DNA of 64,000 nt from Aphidius gifuensis (taxonomy: Eukaryota; Arthropoda; Insecta; Hymenoptera; Braconidae). The translations under genes and the position numbers were made by a program. The stretch lies in assembly GCF_014905175.1 (NCBI RefSeq), contig NC_057790.1, positions 10,535,298 through 10,599,297 of the forward strand. The letters are read 5' to 3'. Below, in pieces: positions 48,480-59,894 of this stretch (the stretch's first letter is position 1; each line of letters begins with the position of its first letter). The notes under the pieces were generated by a model. The model was not told where the DNA came from. It saw only the letters and a program-made list of their open reading frames with translations, and did not search any database.

Positions 48480-49460
48480 ACCAGCACTTGTTGCTGCATC
48501 AAAGTTGGAAAAAAAAGGTTATCTAATATTATTTACAGAGATTGTACAGCATTTTTGTCACATCAAATAAATGTATTTAAACAACCAGCAATAGTTGCTG
48601 CATCAAAGTTGGAATAAAAGGTTATCTAGTATCATTGACAGGGATTACTCAGCATTATTTTTACATCAAATAAATTTATTTAAACAACCAGCAATTGTTG
48701 CTGCATCAAATAAATTTATTTGAACAATCAGCAATTGTTGCTGCATCAAAGTTGGAGAAAAAAACATCTTTAAACTTTTTTTTTTGAGGATTTTGATCAT
48801 TGATATTGTAGCATTCAATTAGTTTTATCATCCAGCACTTGTTGCTGCATCCAAACAAAAAAGAAATTATTCACAGCAATTTTTTATTTTATTTAATATT
48901 ATTGCTGCACCAAATAAATTTATTCAAATAAGAAGCAATTTTGCTGCATCAGAATTAATATCAGAGAGGAATTCTTCAGCTTCAGTTGTCTTCCAACAAT
49001 ATATAAACTACAGCTAAAATTATAACAGTATTAGTTGCTCCGTAAATTTAACTTAACCAAAACAGAAATAAATATATTTAAACTTTCATCTATTCGTCAG
49101 TCTTTTAAGTTATTATTTTGAATTTATTCTAAAATTATTCACAGGGATTGTTTAGCATTATTGCTGCATCGAATCAATTTATTGAAACAATCAGCAGTTG
49201 TTGCTGCATCAAAATTAAAAAAATAAATTCTTTAAACTTTATTTTTAAGGATTTCCATCATTGATATTGTTGCATTAAATTAGTTCATTTGATCAACCAG
49301 AATTTGTTTCTGCATTGAAGTTAGAAAAAAAAGAAATTGTTACTAAAATTATTTACAGAAATTTCTAATCATTTTTGTGAAACCAAATAAATTTATATAA
49401 ACAATCAGGAATTGCTGCTAGATCAAAGTTAAAGAAAAATTTTTTTTAGACTCTATTCCG
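48480..49460. repeat. array of CAGCAATTGTTGCTGCATC words
   Basis: (C/T)CAGCA(C/A)TTGTTGCTGCATC, often followed by AAAGTTGGAAAAAAA, occurs at about 48481, 48584, 48688, 48730, 48834, 49193 and in weaker forms at 48945, 49289 and 49407. AATAAATTTATT(T/C)AAACAA often precedes it. The core CAGCAATTGTTGCTG is nearly palindromic. The array stops about 100 bp before the TATA-like sequence of the following open frame. Confidence 0.75.
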
Positions 49461-49612
49461 AAGATTTTCAGTATTAATATTGCGGTATTCAATCAATTTA
49501 TTCAATCAAATCAAATATTTGTCGGTGTTACAAATTTTCAGTTGCTGTTATTCAAAATTTATTCATTTACTTTAGTAAAGTTTGTATATATATACGCTTG
49601 AATTATTCTATC

Positions 49613-50929
49613 ATGAAGGCAGCCAAAATAACGCCAAGCAATTTATCTCTCCAAAATAAAATTGCTAATTCTGATGGTGTAACGATGGTTTCGAATGATC
49701 GAGTAATAAAATTGTCTGAGAAACAAAGAAGAAAGTGTGCTAAACAAAATTCGAAAACAAAATCACAGAAAAAGAAAAGAATTATCGAAAGTTTCAAGAT
49801 TCTCCAAACGACACAAAAACCAATTGAAGACCAAAATTTCACGTCTTGTAATGAAAGCGAAACAAAAGTTTGTGATGAGTCAACAGCAAGTATGTCTGCA
49901 AAACAAAGAAGGAAAAAAAACACTAAACGTGAAAAAAAATCAAAACAACAAAATGAACGTGATTCTAATTTGTTACTCGTTGTGGAACATGCAGGAAAAT
50001 CAGTGGAAAAATAATTATCAGAATATTTTTCTGATGAAGTATACAAGTCAACTGATATAAAGTCATCAAAAAATTCTACAAATTTTGGTACTGAAAAATA
50101 TGTCTTAAGCGAAAGTAAAACGTTCGAATATTTGTCTGGATATCCGCCTATTAAGAAAAAAAAGCTAGAGATATTGACTAAATATTTTAATGAAAGATTA
50201 TCTGAGTATTTTATTGATAAACTACAAACCTCTAGCCAGAAAAAAATTACGACTTATGAAAGACCGATACAGCATCCTATTCATGAAATAAAAAACTTAA
50301 CTGGAGAAAAAACAAAACCCATTGAGTATCCTGTTTATGAAGTACAAAATTTGAGTAAAGAAAATCTATCTGACTACAAAAGATCAGTCGAGTATCCTAT
50401 TTTTGATGTACAAAATTCTAGTGCTGAAAAAACATCAAAATATTCTACATGTAATAATAATATAACTGTTGAAAAAAATAAAAACACATCAGGATATCAA
50501 AAATCACTGGAGTATCCTATCTATGATGTACAAGTTTCGAGTAATGGAAGAATAGTCAAGTACGAAAGATCAGTTGAGTATCCTATTTTTGATGTACAAA
50601 ATTCTGGTACTGGAAAAACATCAAAATATTCCACATGTGATGATAATAAAACTGATGAAAAAAATAAAAATACATCAGGATATCAAAATTCACTGGAGTA
50701 TCCTATCTATGATGTACAAGTTTCAAGTAAAGAAAAAATACTTAAGTATGCAGGATCAGTTGAATATCCTATGTTTGATGTACAAAATTCTGGTGCTGAA
50801 AAAACATCAAAATATTCTACATGTAATGATAATCAAACTGATGAAAAAAATCAAAATACATCAGGATATCAAAATTCACTGGAGTATCCTATCTATGATG
50901 TACAAGTTTCAAGTAAAGAAAAAATCTAA
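49613..50929 (+). pseudogene. repetitive EYPI(F/Y)DVQ protein gene, interrupted
   Basis: The likely start is ATG 49613 (MKAAKITPSNLSLQ), about 25 bp after TATATATATAC. The N-terminal part is Lys/Arg-rich with twice KQRRK. A TAA at 50012-50014 interrupts, but the same frame continues (LSEYFSDEVYKSTDIKSSKN) through LSGYPPIKKKKLEIL into 61-62-residue repeats, each with (S)VEYPIFDVQNS, EKTSKYSTCN, KNTSGYQ and SLEYPIYDVQVSS. About three full units are present before the frame ends at 50929, where an inverted-repeat element begins. The repeats continue at 59978-60230. I do not recognise the family. It could be a readthrough product, a recent pseudogene or a sequencing error at the TAA. Confidence 0.6.
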
Positions 50930-51559
50930 ACAAAAAAAGAAACACAGTTTTTTTTACAAAAAGGAGCGTCAAGTATTCGAAATCCCCACTAATTATGTGA
51001 TTATAGTAATTTTATTTTATATTGATATTTATTAATTTTTAAGATACAAAAAGATATAATACCAAAATAAGTCAAGAAGGAAATATTAAACGCATATAAT
51101 TAAGTCTTAATCTTTGACAAAATTTTATACTTGACCCCGCCCGGTTCTTCCCAAATAAAATTTAAAGCCTACACACGTCTCGACAACAGAGTTAATGGTA
51201 TTTTCCAATTATCCCTTATTATAAATATGTACCCTTCACATTTTATCTAGGCTTAGGACTGGCAGCGTACAATCTTGTTAACTTTCCGGCATGTTTAAAA
51301 AAAAAAATATATATATATACATATATATACTTTTTTCGTCAATCAACAATTCAATAATGAATGCGTATGACACAATATGACACGAGCGCCGAATATATAT
51401 TTTACAGTGTAAAAGGTGGTGTCCACTATGCAATTTTCCCAGATATCACCAAAAATTATAGTTGAATTCAGTTACAATGCTAATAAGCTAAGGGTATAAA
51501 CTCACGATAAGCCTAGTTTCGGTTGTAAAGCGCACTAGCATGTGTAAGATGTGTAACAA

Positions 51560-52378
51560 GTTAGAGCTTTAACTCACGACAAGCTAACGTTTGCTTGTAA
51601 AGCGCACTGAGCACGCGCAACGAGTTGGGTTGTGTCGAACTTGTACACGGAGAGAAATCCGCACCAAATATTACTGTAGTGGTATCGTAAAAATCATAGC
51701 TGACGTCATTAAAGCGACTAATTCCCACTTATTATAATGATTATTATTATATTTCATCTAAATTTTTTACTGTAGTCTACCGGAATTTTTGGAGTTCTCG
51801 AGTTAATGGTATACTTTATGCCAGAAATTACTGTAGTGAACAGCAGGTTTTCCCGCCAGATGACACGAATATTTATTGGAAATCAAGTGTGTTCCTAACC
51901 TTTTCTAAAAAAGTTTATTGTTTTTATTTTATTCATGAATTTAAATTAAAATACGGTGAAACACATGAAAATTATAAAATGGTTTATTTTTTTAAAATTA
52001 ATAAACACATTACATTTTTATTCTGATGTTTAAATAATAAGGTTTTATTTAATTTTTTGTGACGTTTTTTTGTTTTGTTTTGATTAAAATTACTGTAGTG
52101 TAGTAGGAAATTCTAGTCGATCCTGGTGGCCTCCCCACGCAACTTCTCAATTTCCAGTAGACTACAGTAAAATTTGTTTGATACTCTACAGCATTATTTG
52201 CTGCGGATTTCTCTCCGTGTAAACATGGCCGTCCTAATTCCCATAAAACTAGTAATATGTCCCCAGCCATCGTGGTTTTTCTAGTAATTTTACGTGTTGC
52301 GCATGCTTAGATCACTCAGAATTACGTCAGCCATGTTTACAAGCAAAAGTTAGCTTGTCGTGCGTTTGAGCTCTAAGA
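51560..52378. mobile_element. nested element with AACTCACGACAAGCTAA ends
   Basis: Left TTAGAGCTTTAACTCACGAC, right complementary GTCGTGCGTTTGAGCTCTAA. A diverged copy of the left end lies at about 51490-51545. It is related to the MITE at 53388-53675. Confidence 0.65.
51648..52219. mobile_element. inner element with ACACGGAGAGAAATCCGCA ends and TACTGTAGT words
   Basis: Perfect 19-bp terminal inverted repeat, ACACGGAGAGAAATCCGCA. The interior repeats TACTGTAGT(G) and complements. It is nested within 51560-52378. Confidence 0.75.
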
Positions 52379-53387
52379 CATTAATTTAATATCATTCAAA
52401 TACTTTTCATAGATTTTCAAAAAAATCACACTTGTCACGCTCTATTCTTGTCTTTTTTATATGAAACTACTATAATAAAGTTGCAAGGTTGTGACTGCGC
52501 ATACATTTATGTTGAAAATGAACGACTACTAAATTTCAGTAGATCTGCATTAGTGTGAAAGTCTTTAAATTTTATTTGGGAAGAACCGGGCGGGGTCAAG
52601 TATAAAATTTTGTCAAAGATTAAGACTTAATTATATGCGTTTAATATTTCCTTCTTGACTTATTTTGGTATTATATCTTTTTGTATCTTAAAAATTAATA
52701 AATATCAATATAAAATAAAATTACTATAATCACATAATTAGTGGGGATTTCGAATACTTGACGCTCCTTTTTGTAAAAAAAACTGTGTTTCTTTTTTTGT
52801 TTAGATATCACATCTTTTTGTAAAGTCCTTTAATCATTCGATAGAAAAAACGATAATATTAAAAAGTATATGTTTTTGCTAGCAACGAACAAATTATCAA
52901 TTTTTATCCAGCTAGTATTCTTGCGGAAATAACTGACGAAATAACTAACTTTATACGTAGAACCCAATCAGCGCCAAATTGGCAAATTTGAGAAGCTCGA
53001 GGTACAGGACATATTTTGTCCCATTTCCAATGTACGGAGTTGACTCTCCTTCTTTCTAGCCGTCTTGGTAGAACCACAAATGTGAATTTTAGAAGTGGGT
53101 ATTCCTTTGATTAAGCAATTATCATTTTTACTTGACCATTTAAATTTATTGGTCTAAAACAATGATATCATTAATTTTGAGGACCTCAATCTTTCTTAGA
53201 ATTTTCGTTGATCTAAAACAATCGACACATGTATTAAACCCCTTTGTGCCACAATGATAGTGATTGATCAATAAGTTCTTGTAAAATGAATGTGTTATTT
53301 TTATTTGGTATTAAAAGATTTAAATTTTTTTTTGGAAAATTTAAGGTTTTCTACAATCAAATAACCAATTCTTGACATCAATTTTAG

Positions 53388-53675
53388 GGTGCGAACTCAC
53401 GACAAGCTAAAATTTCCGCTTGCAAAAATGGCAGTTATAAAAATCACCAAAAAAGTAACTAAATTTACTAAATTTATCGCGAATCCGTGATTTTAGAACA
53501 AGCTTGGTGGTGTCAAGCTTTTCTGCAGTCACGGAGAGACACCACGGGTTTGCAGTTGATTCAGTAGATAGTAGTTAATTCAGTGATAATTTAGTGAATT
53601 TAGTTACTTTTTGGTTATTTTTATAGCCGCCATGTTTATAATCGGAAATTTTTGCTTGTCGTGAGTTCGCACCCT
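53388..53675. mobile_element. MITE, GGTGCGAACTCACGACAAGC ends
   Basis: The ends AGGGTGCGAACTCACGACAA and its complement bound about 285 bp with inner complementary blocks (AAAGTAACTAAATT, GTTACTTTTTGG). There is no coding. Confidence 0.8.
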
Positions 53676-53689
53676 TACTTTGATTATTA

Positions 53690-54370
53690 TTGTCAGGATC
53701 TTTAACACTTGTAACATCCATCATAGATGGACATACAGTGGTTTTGAATTTTTTTAAAGTTGCAATTGCAGATGTATTATCTTTTGGTGTTGGAAGTACC
53801 CAAAACTCTGCTCTTCGTATCTTTTATTATAAAGGTGCAGCCTTTTTAGTTTCAACTCTATACCCTTCCAATCCATGAAATCTGTATAAATAATATATTT
53901 TACAATGAATAAATATAATTTATATTAGAAAATATCATACTAATTATTATTAATTAAATGAATCAATGAACAAATAACATTGTAATCACTATCATCATTA
54001 AGAAAAGCGAATTCTTCCATCTTCACTGGATAATGATGCTTGTTTCAAATGCGTTTTCTCAGTTTTAAATAAGTATACTTATATATTCACAGATTCATCA
54101 CAACCTACGAATGGACAATTCATAGTTTGATAATCTGAGACTTGATGAAAATGTGAATAGTGATAATACAAGTTTGTTTTATTTGCATATTTTTCATCAC
54201 AGTATACACAAGTTTCGTTTTCAGTTATTGTCTTAACCAGCTCAATTTTATGAATTCAACTTGTATAAGCATAAAAACTACTTTTTTCACTAAAAATTTT
54301 ATTGCACTGGTTACATTTAATTTCATTCTTTTCTTCTATTGTTTTTCATTTGTAAATGAAAATGAATTGT
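53690..54370 (-). pseudogene. C2H2 zinc-finger protein remnant
   Basis: On the minus strand, from 54370: KCNQCNKIFSEKSSFYAY, then a stop, then ENETCVYCDEKYANKTNLYY with HYSHFHQVSDYQTMNCPF and GCDES, then another stop and KTEKTHLKQASLSSEDGRI. The C-x2-C ... H-x4-H spacing in the middle segment fits a C2H2 finger. A third pair (CPFVGC) is partial. Further minus-strand protein-like sequence at about 53700-53880 (RRAEFWVLPTPKDNTSAIAT) may be a following exon. The family is unknown. Confidence 0.5.
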
Positions 54371-54534
54371 CACCAAAATATCACACAATTGTACACAATA
54401 CTTAATTACTATATGCATCAATCTATATTGATTTTATTTATTTATTGTATTATTATAATATTAATTACCTTCACAATTAATATCCAAATTTAAACCAAAT
54501 AAATATATAATTATGAATATTTTTTATATAATAC

Positions 54535-56031
54535 GAGATCACTGGGCGCGCTTCGCGCGCCTGTTTTTCTTATAAAAATGAGAAGATAGTTTTTTAAAAA
54601 ATATTATCACAATCATACTTTCTCTTGATGTCATTATTCATTGAGCTATTTTCTAAAAATAGTAATTCACATTTATGTTTCAATTATTTTCATTGTTATT
54701 TAGTAATAATTTAAAAAAAAAAACAACACTCTGTTCACACGAATAAAAGACAATTTTTAAAAAAGATAGAGTTTAAACAAATTCGTACAACCACTGTTGA
54801 AGCAAAACTCATTTCTTTATGACATTTTTGTGGATGTTTAGTTCGAATATTTTTTATTTTACTATTCAGTTTTTCATGGCTGAGTATTTTTGATAACTTA
54901 ATCATTCAGTTACGAAAAGAGCAAACTATAATTATGTTTTCTTATGTCTTTTAAAAAACCCTTCTCATAATTTACCCATAATACTTTATTCATCAAAGTC
55001 TCGATCACTTAATTTTCGATTCTTTTATTTCTGTGATGCAATTCCCAATTAATTAATTAAACATTCATTTCAAAATTACTCATGTTCATAATAAAATATT
55101 TCTAAATAGAATTTTCCCGAAATCATGATTCCTATATTCAAAAAACACCTCATGAAAAAAACTACAGGAAAAAAAAAATGTAAATTTTATAAATTAATAT
55201 GGTTAAGCTTGTGTTTTATTTTTTTTAATTGTAAAATTCATATTAAAAAAATATAAAAACACGTCTCCGTTTTTTCATTTTATTAATAGGTAATTTTCAT
55301 TTGATTTTGTCCTTAGATTCTTCTTTTCCTCCGTAAAATATTAATTATACAATTTTTTTATGATAAATTTTACTTTTCATTTTTGTCCGTGCAGTACTTC
55401 TATCCTAAAAAATTTTAAAATCAATTTTGACTCTTTTTTATATTTGCTATAACTTGTACACGAAATACGACGTTTCCTGCTTCAAGTCATGTACATAAAA
55501 CATATATTTCTAAATAGAATTTTTGTGAAACTATGAATCTGAGACTTCAAACTCACCCTCAATAAAAATCTCCAAACAATTTCATGAAATGATTATAACT
55601 CTTTATTTTATGCAGTTTTATATTTACCACGACTTGTAGATAAAATAAATTCAAAAAGCGGCTAATATTTCGTTTTTCTTGAGCCATTTGTCAAATCATA
55701 ATCTAAAGATCTGAAAAATCATGCGCCTATTCTAAAATCTTCTTTTTCAATTATTTTTCATTTATGTTGATTATTAATTTTCAAAAAAATTTCGACATTA
55801 TATTTTCACGAATAACATATAATTTATAAAACAATGAAATTTCCGGCAACCTTTGTCGAAAAAAAATCCATTTCTTTATAACATTTTTGTGCTTACTTCA
55901 AACATTTTCCATTTTACTATTCCGTTTTCAGGGGTATGTATATTTTTGATTAATTAATCATTCATTCACACAGAGCGAATTATTATGTTCTTAAGTATTT
56001 TTAAAAAAAAAATTCTTCTTTATAAATATGA
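54535..56031. repeat. direct repeats, about 1.05-kb period, with GGCGCGCTTCGCGCGCC hairpin
   Basis: The blocks TTTCTTTATGACATTTTTGT...TTTTATTTTACTATTC at 54820-54970 recur at 55870-56020. TTTCTAAATAGAATTTT recurs at about 55098 and 55508. A strong hairpin GGCGCGCTTCGCGCGCC lies at 54545. No gene is seen. Confidence 0.55.
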
Positions 56032-56032
56032 T

Positions 56033-56285
56033 CCCGAGTGGAAATCTGGTCAGGCTAGCCCGATTTGACTTCAAGTCTTGATTGAGACTTGATCAATGTT
56101 CCCTTAACACTGGAAGCCTGATCGAAATTTGATCAAGATTCTTGATTAAGGATAACTCGATCAAGATTGGATCAAGGAACCCTTAATTTATCCTTAATAA
56201 GGCCAGCCTGATCAAGAATTGATGAAGAAAACCTTAACTTCTCTTTAGTAAGGCCAGCCTGATCAAAGAACTTCTTCAAAAAAAT
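56033..56285. repeat. word-array element start, GCCTGATCAAGA word
   Basis: It begins CCCGAGTGGAAATCTGGTCA, the family terminus, then repeats AAGGCCAGCCTGATCAA(G/A) and TTGATCAAGATT. No matching right end is seen. Confidence 0.55.
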
Positions 56286-57203
56286 TGCCTAGCTTAGATA
56301 CATGAAAATCTTGTAAGACTAATAAATATTTTCCAATGAAATTTTAGTGAGATCATGACTAATATCAAGACAACACCAACATATTATTACCTTTAAAGTT
56401 TCGAATCCTCATTTTATTTGTTTCAATTTCTTTTCATTACATAATTCACCACAACTTCTAAACAAAGTGTGACATTACTCATTTTCGTGAATTATTTATA
56501 AGATGTGAAAGAAGAAATTATAAAAATAAACACCTATGCCATTAATCATATCAAAATGACCAGTTCCATCAATAAATTATAACAGTCATATATTTATCAA
56601 TAGTTATACTGAAATAATCAGTTTTTTTTTTTGTCAAAATAGAATGATTACATTCTCAATTGTCAATAAAATTGTGAATAAAATGATTCTCTTTTTTTTT
56701 TTTTTTTGTTTCTTAATAGAATGTATGTGGATATTATATAGATACATACTTTTATTTTCTTGTACATAAGCCTATTGATTTTTCCATCATCATATTAATA
56801 AAGTTATATATAAATCAGTTCATTTATTATCAATAAAAACAGTTATTATAATTTAAAGACTATTTTTTGTTCAAGCGATCTGTCAAATCTTGATTTCAAA
56901 ATATATAAACAAATAAATTTATTGATTACCTTAACGACAGGAAAAAAAAAAAAAATGTGAGTGACTGAGAAAGAAAATTTGTTTATTTATTTCATTAACA
57001 ACCGACAAAGACAGAATGACAAATGACATGAGAATGACAAAGAGAACCAAATAACCAATCAAATCTTAGGAAGATCGATGACAACTGTCCTTTTTATATA
57101 AGGAACATAATAATATATATATAATATATATATATTCCCAAAAGCACAATAAAAACGGAAAGCTATATAAACAACAGGTTACGTTCATCAGCAAACATGT
57201 GTA
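56286..57203. other. no recognised gene
   Basis: AT-rich, with an (AT)n palindrome at about 57110-57135. The right part belongs to a repeat shared with 59280-59410. Confidence 0.4.
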
Positions 57204-58640
57204 TCCCAGATAGGATCCCACAAGGGTGAACGGCCGTGCCAGGCTTGTTACAAGCTTGTGTTTCCTAGCCTTGGTGGACTAGAATGTGCCTAGCTTGGCA
57301 CAGAGAATTTTCCCAGTCATTGCACAAGACTTGTTAATCTAGGCTTGTACCAAGCCTGTGTCGATTGTTATTTCCAAGCCTCACACAAGGTTAAAAATTC
57401 CAAGCTCGTGTCAAGCTTGTATTTACAGTCATTGCACAAGACTTGTTATTCCAGGCTTGTACCAAGCCTGTGACGATCGTTAATTCCAAGCCTTACACAA
57501 GGTTAAAAATTCCAAGCTCGTATCAAGCCTGTATTTACAGTCATTGCACAAGACTTGCTAGTCCAGGCTTGTACCAAGTCTGTGTCAATCGGTAATTCCA
57601 AGCCTTAAACAAGGTTGAAATTTCCAAGATTGTGTCAAGCCTGTATTTACAGTCATTGCACTAGACTTGTTAGTCCAGGCTTGTAACAAGCATGTGTCAA
57701 TCGTTAATTCCAAGCCTCACACAAGGTTAAAAATTCCAAGCTCGTGTCAAGCCTGTATTTACAGTCATTGCACAAGACTTGTTAGTCCAGGCTTGTACCA
57801 AGCCTGTGTTAATCGTTAGTTCCAAGCCTCACACAAGATTAAAAATTTCAAGGTTGTGTCAAGCCTGTTTTTCCAGTCACTAGACAAGCCTTGTTAATCC
57901 AGGCTCGACACAAGACTGTCCCTTTGATTTTTCCCGCCCTCACACGAGCCTCGTAATACAGCCTTGTTTCAAGCTGGTGCCCATTGTTTCACCAAGCTCG
58001 ACACGAGACTTGACTTATGCATATATTTAACTCAAAAAAAAAAAAATTATAGTAATTAGTAGATATATAAATTTAATATAAATTTCAAATAAAAAATATC
58101 AGGCTTTGACTATTGTGCGAGGCATTCGCGAGGACTGTGTGTTTAGTCTCAATAGAATTTATTTATATAAAAAATTTTGACGACCACTTTTATCAATACC
58201 CCGATGGTCGACATGATAGTGCATTGGACTTCCACGTGAGAGGCCCCGGATCGATCCCGCGTCGCGTCCCTAGTTTTTCGTTTAATTATTATCGTTTAAT
58301 AGAATTGTCTGAATTAAAAAATAACAATGTCGGAATTATTAAATTAACAATAATAATAGATTAACCATTATAATTTATTTATATTTTTTTTAAAATCGTT
58401 TTTGGAAGCTTGAGTCAAGCCCGAGGCACAAGCCTTGGCACAAGGCTGGAATACGAGTCTTGGCACGAGGCTGGGATACGAGCCTTGGCACAAGGCTTGT
58501 CATCAAGCTTGTAACATAGGCACATTTCCAATCACTTAACAACCTTGGCACAAGCTTGTAGCACAAGCTAGACACAAGCATGTGAGCCTTGTGCACAAGC
58601 TTGTGCCAGGCCTGGCACAATCGTTTACTCCTACCTGGGA
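57204..58640. mobile_element. 1.4-kb word-array element with a related empty site nearby
   Basis: It starts TCCCAGATAGGATCCC and ends ACTCCTACCTGGGA. The left two-thirds repeat a unit of about 120 bp (CATTGCACAAGACTTGTTAG, CCAGGCTTGTACCAAGCCTG, TTCCAAGCCTCACACAAGG). The right end carries GGCACAAGGCTTG-type words. The flanks (ATCAGCAAACATGTGTA and TGTTGTATAT) match 59395-59415, where they are joined directly, so the insertion is exact and without target duplication. A SINE head is nested at 58190. Confidence 0.8.
58190..58275 (+). repeat. tRNA-derived SINE head
   Basis: CGATGGTCGACATGATAGTG is A-box-like, and GGATCGATCCCGCG is a B box. Confidence 0.55.
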
Positions 58641-58689
58641 TGTTGTATATATTACCATAATTAGCATGACTGGCATGTGCTAACTTTAC

Positions 58690-59800
58690 AGACCTGAGAT
58701 TCGTGCCTATATCCCAACAACATATGGCGCGCGCACCATCGATGCGATATTGAATACTATACTGACATATACAAAGGTTTTTTCACACCATCTAAATATG
58801 TTAGCTTTCTTGCTCTATAGACCGATGCTTCTGGCAGATGATTTAAAAATTCAAAAATAAATCCTTTCGTAAATAAAAATATTGTATATTTTTGTTTACA
58901 TATGATGTAAAAAAAAAAACTCATTAAACTTGATGGAAAGAGAAATAAACAATAACATGTGACTTGGGAACATAGCTTAAAGTATCATTATTTAATTTGC
59001 GCCATCGATGCGATATTGGATACTGAAGTAAATATAAAGGTTTCCCACACCATCTACCTTGCACAATTTTATTTTTATGATATTGTCAAATTGCTCTGGA
59101 TTTGGAAACCATATTGCTTTCTCTGATTTGGTTTTATAATGTTTGTCAGAGTGCAGTAAGGTTTTAAATAATCTTCAAGAAAAACGCAATTTCTGAAAAT
59201 GATTTTAAAGTTTTAAAAAAAAGTATACATCTTAAAAATCTGTTTTTATTTTTATTAAAAAGTTTCAATTAATTTATAAGATGATCAGAAGACAGAATAT
59301 TTTTCACATCAATCAAATAATATATTACAAAAGGCACAAGAAACAAAGGCACGATAAAGACAAAGGGATGTATAAATAAAAGGTTACGTTTATCAGCAAG
59401 CATGTGTATGTTGTATATTAGTACATTAGCACACCTGATGAGCAGGATTCGCGCCCATATCCCAACGGCATATGGCGCGCGCACCATCGCTGCGATATTG
59501 AATACTGTAGCACCAACGATGCGATATTGAATACTGTATATGATATAAATAAAGGTTCTTTCACACCATTCTACTATTATTGCTCAATTTTTATTTTATA
59601 AGGTTGTGAATTGCTCTGGACTTGGCAGCCATAATGCTTTGATCTGATTTTGGTTTTATAATGTTTGTCAGAGTGCGGTAAGGTTTTATAAGAATTTCAA
59701 GAAAAGCGCAATTTCTAAAAATGATTTTGAAGTTTAAAAGAAAAGTATACATCTAAAAAATCTGTTTTTTTTTTTATAAAAAAGTGTGATATTGATTTAA
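58690..59800. repeat. repeated ATGGCGCGCGCACCATCG segments
   Basis: GGCGCGCGCACCATCG.TGCGATATTG occurs at about 58724 and 59473, with shorter CATCGATGCGATATTGGATAC at about 59003 and GATGCGATATTGAATACTG at about 59517. Each is followed by AAAGGTTTTT(T)CACACCAT. Two longer blocks (GCTCTGGA(T/C)TTGG...GTCAGAGTGC(A/G)GTAAGG) at 59090 and 59610 confirm duplication of about 500 bp. Confidence 0.75.
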
Positions 59801-59894
59801 TAAAATGATCAGAAGACATGATATATTTATTTGATCAATCATATTTTAAAATAATTTCCCGAGAAATTGGAGGGTTAGGGTTAGCTTTGTGTCG

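Larger units (their letters stand above)
50924..52806. mobile_element. 1.9-kb element with about 245-bp near-identical inverted ends
   Basis: 50924-51168 and 52563-52806 are reverse complements with no difference I can find by eye (outer CTAAACAAAAAAAGAAACAC, inner GGGCGGGGTCAAGTATAAAA or complements). It inserts at the 3' edge of the repetitive-protein frame. Two further inverted-end elements are nested in it. No transposase is seen. The target duplication is unclear. Confidence 0.85.

Noticed and set aside
50574..51035. 153-codon plus-strand frame overlapping the repetitive protein
   Set aside because: A shadow frame of the EYPI(F/Y)DVQ repeats that runs on into the adjacent inverted-repeat element.
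21950..58275. tRNA genes at 21950, 26395, 31389 and 58190
   Set aside because: A and B boxes are present, but acceptor and anticodon stems do not form; they are SINE heads.
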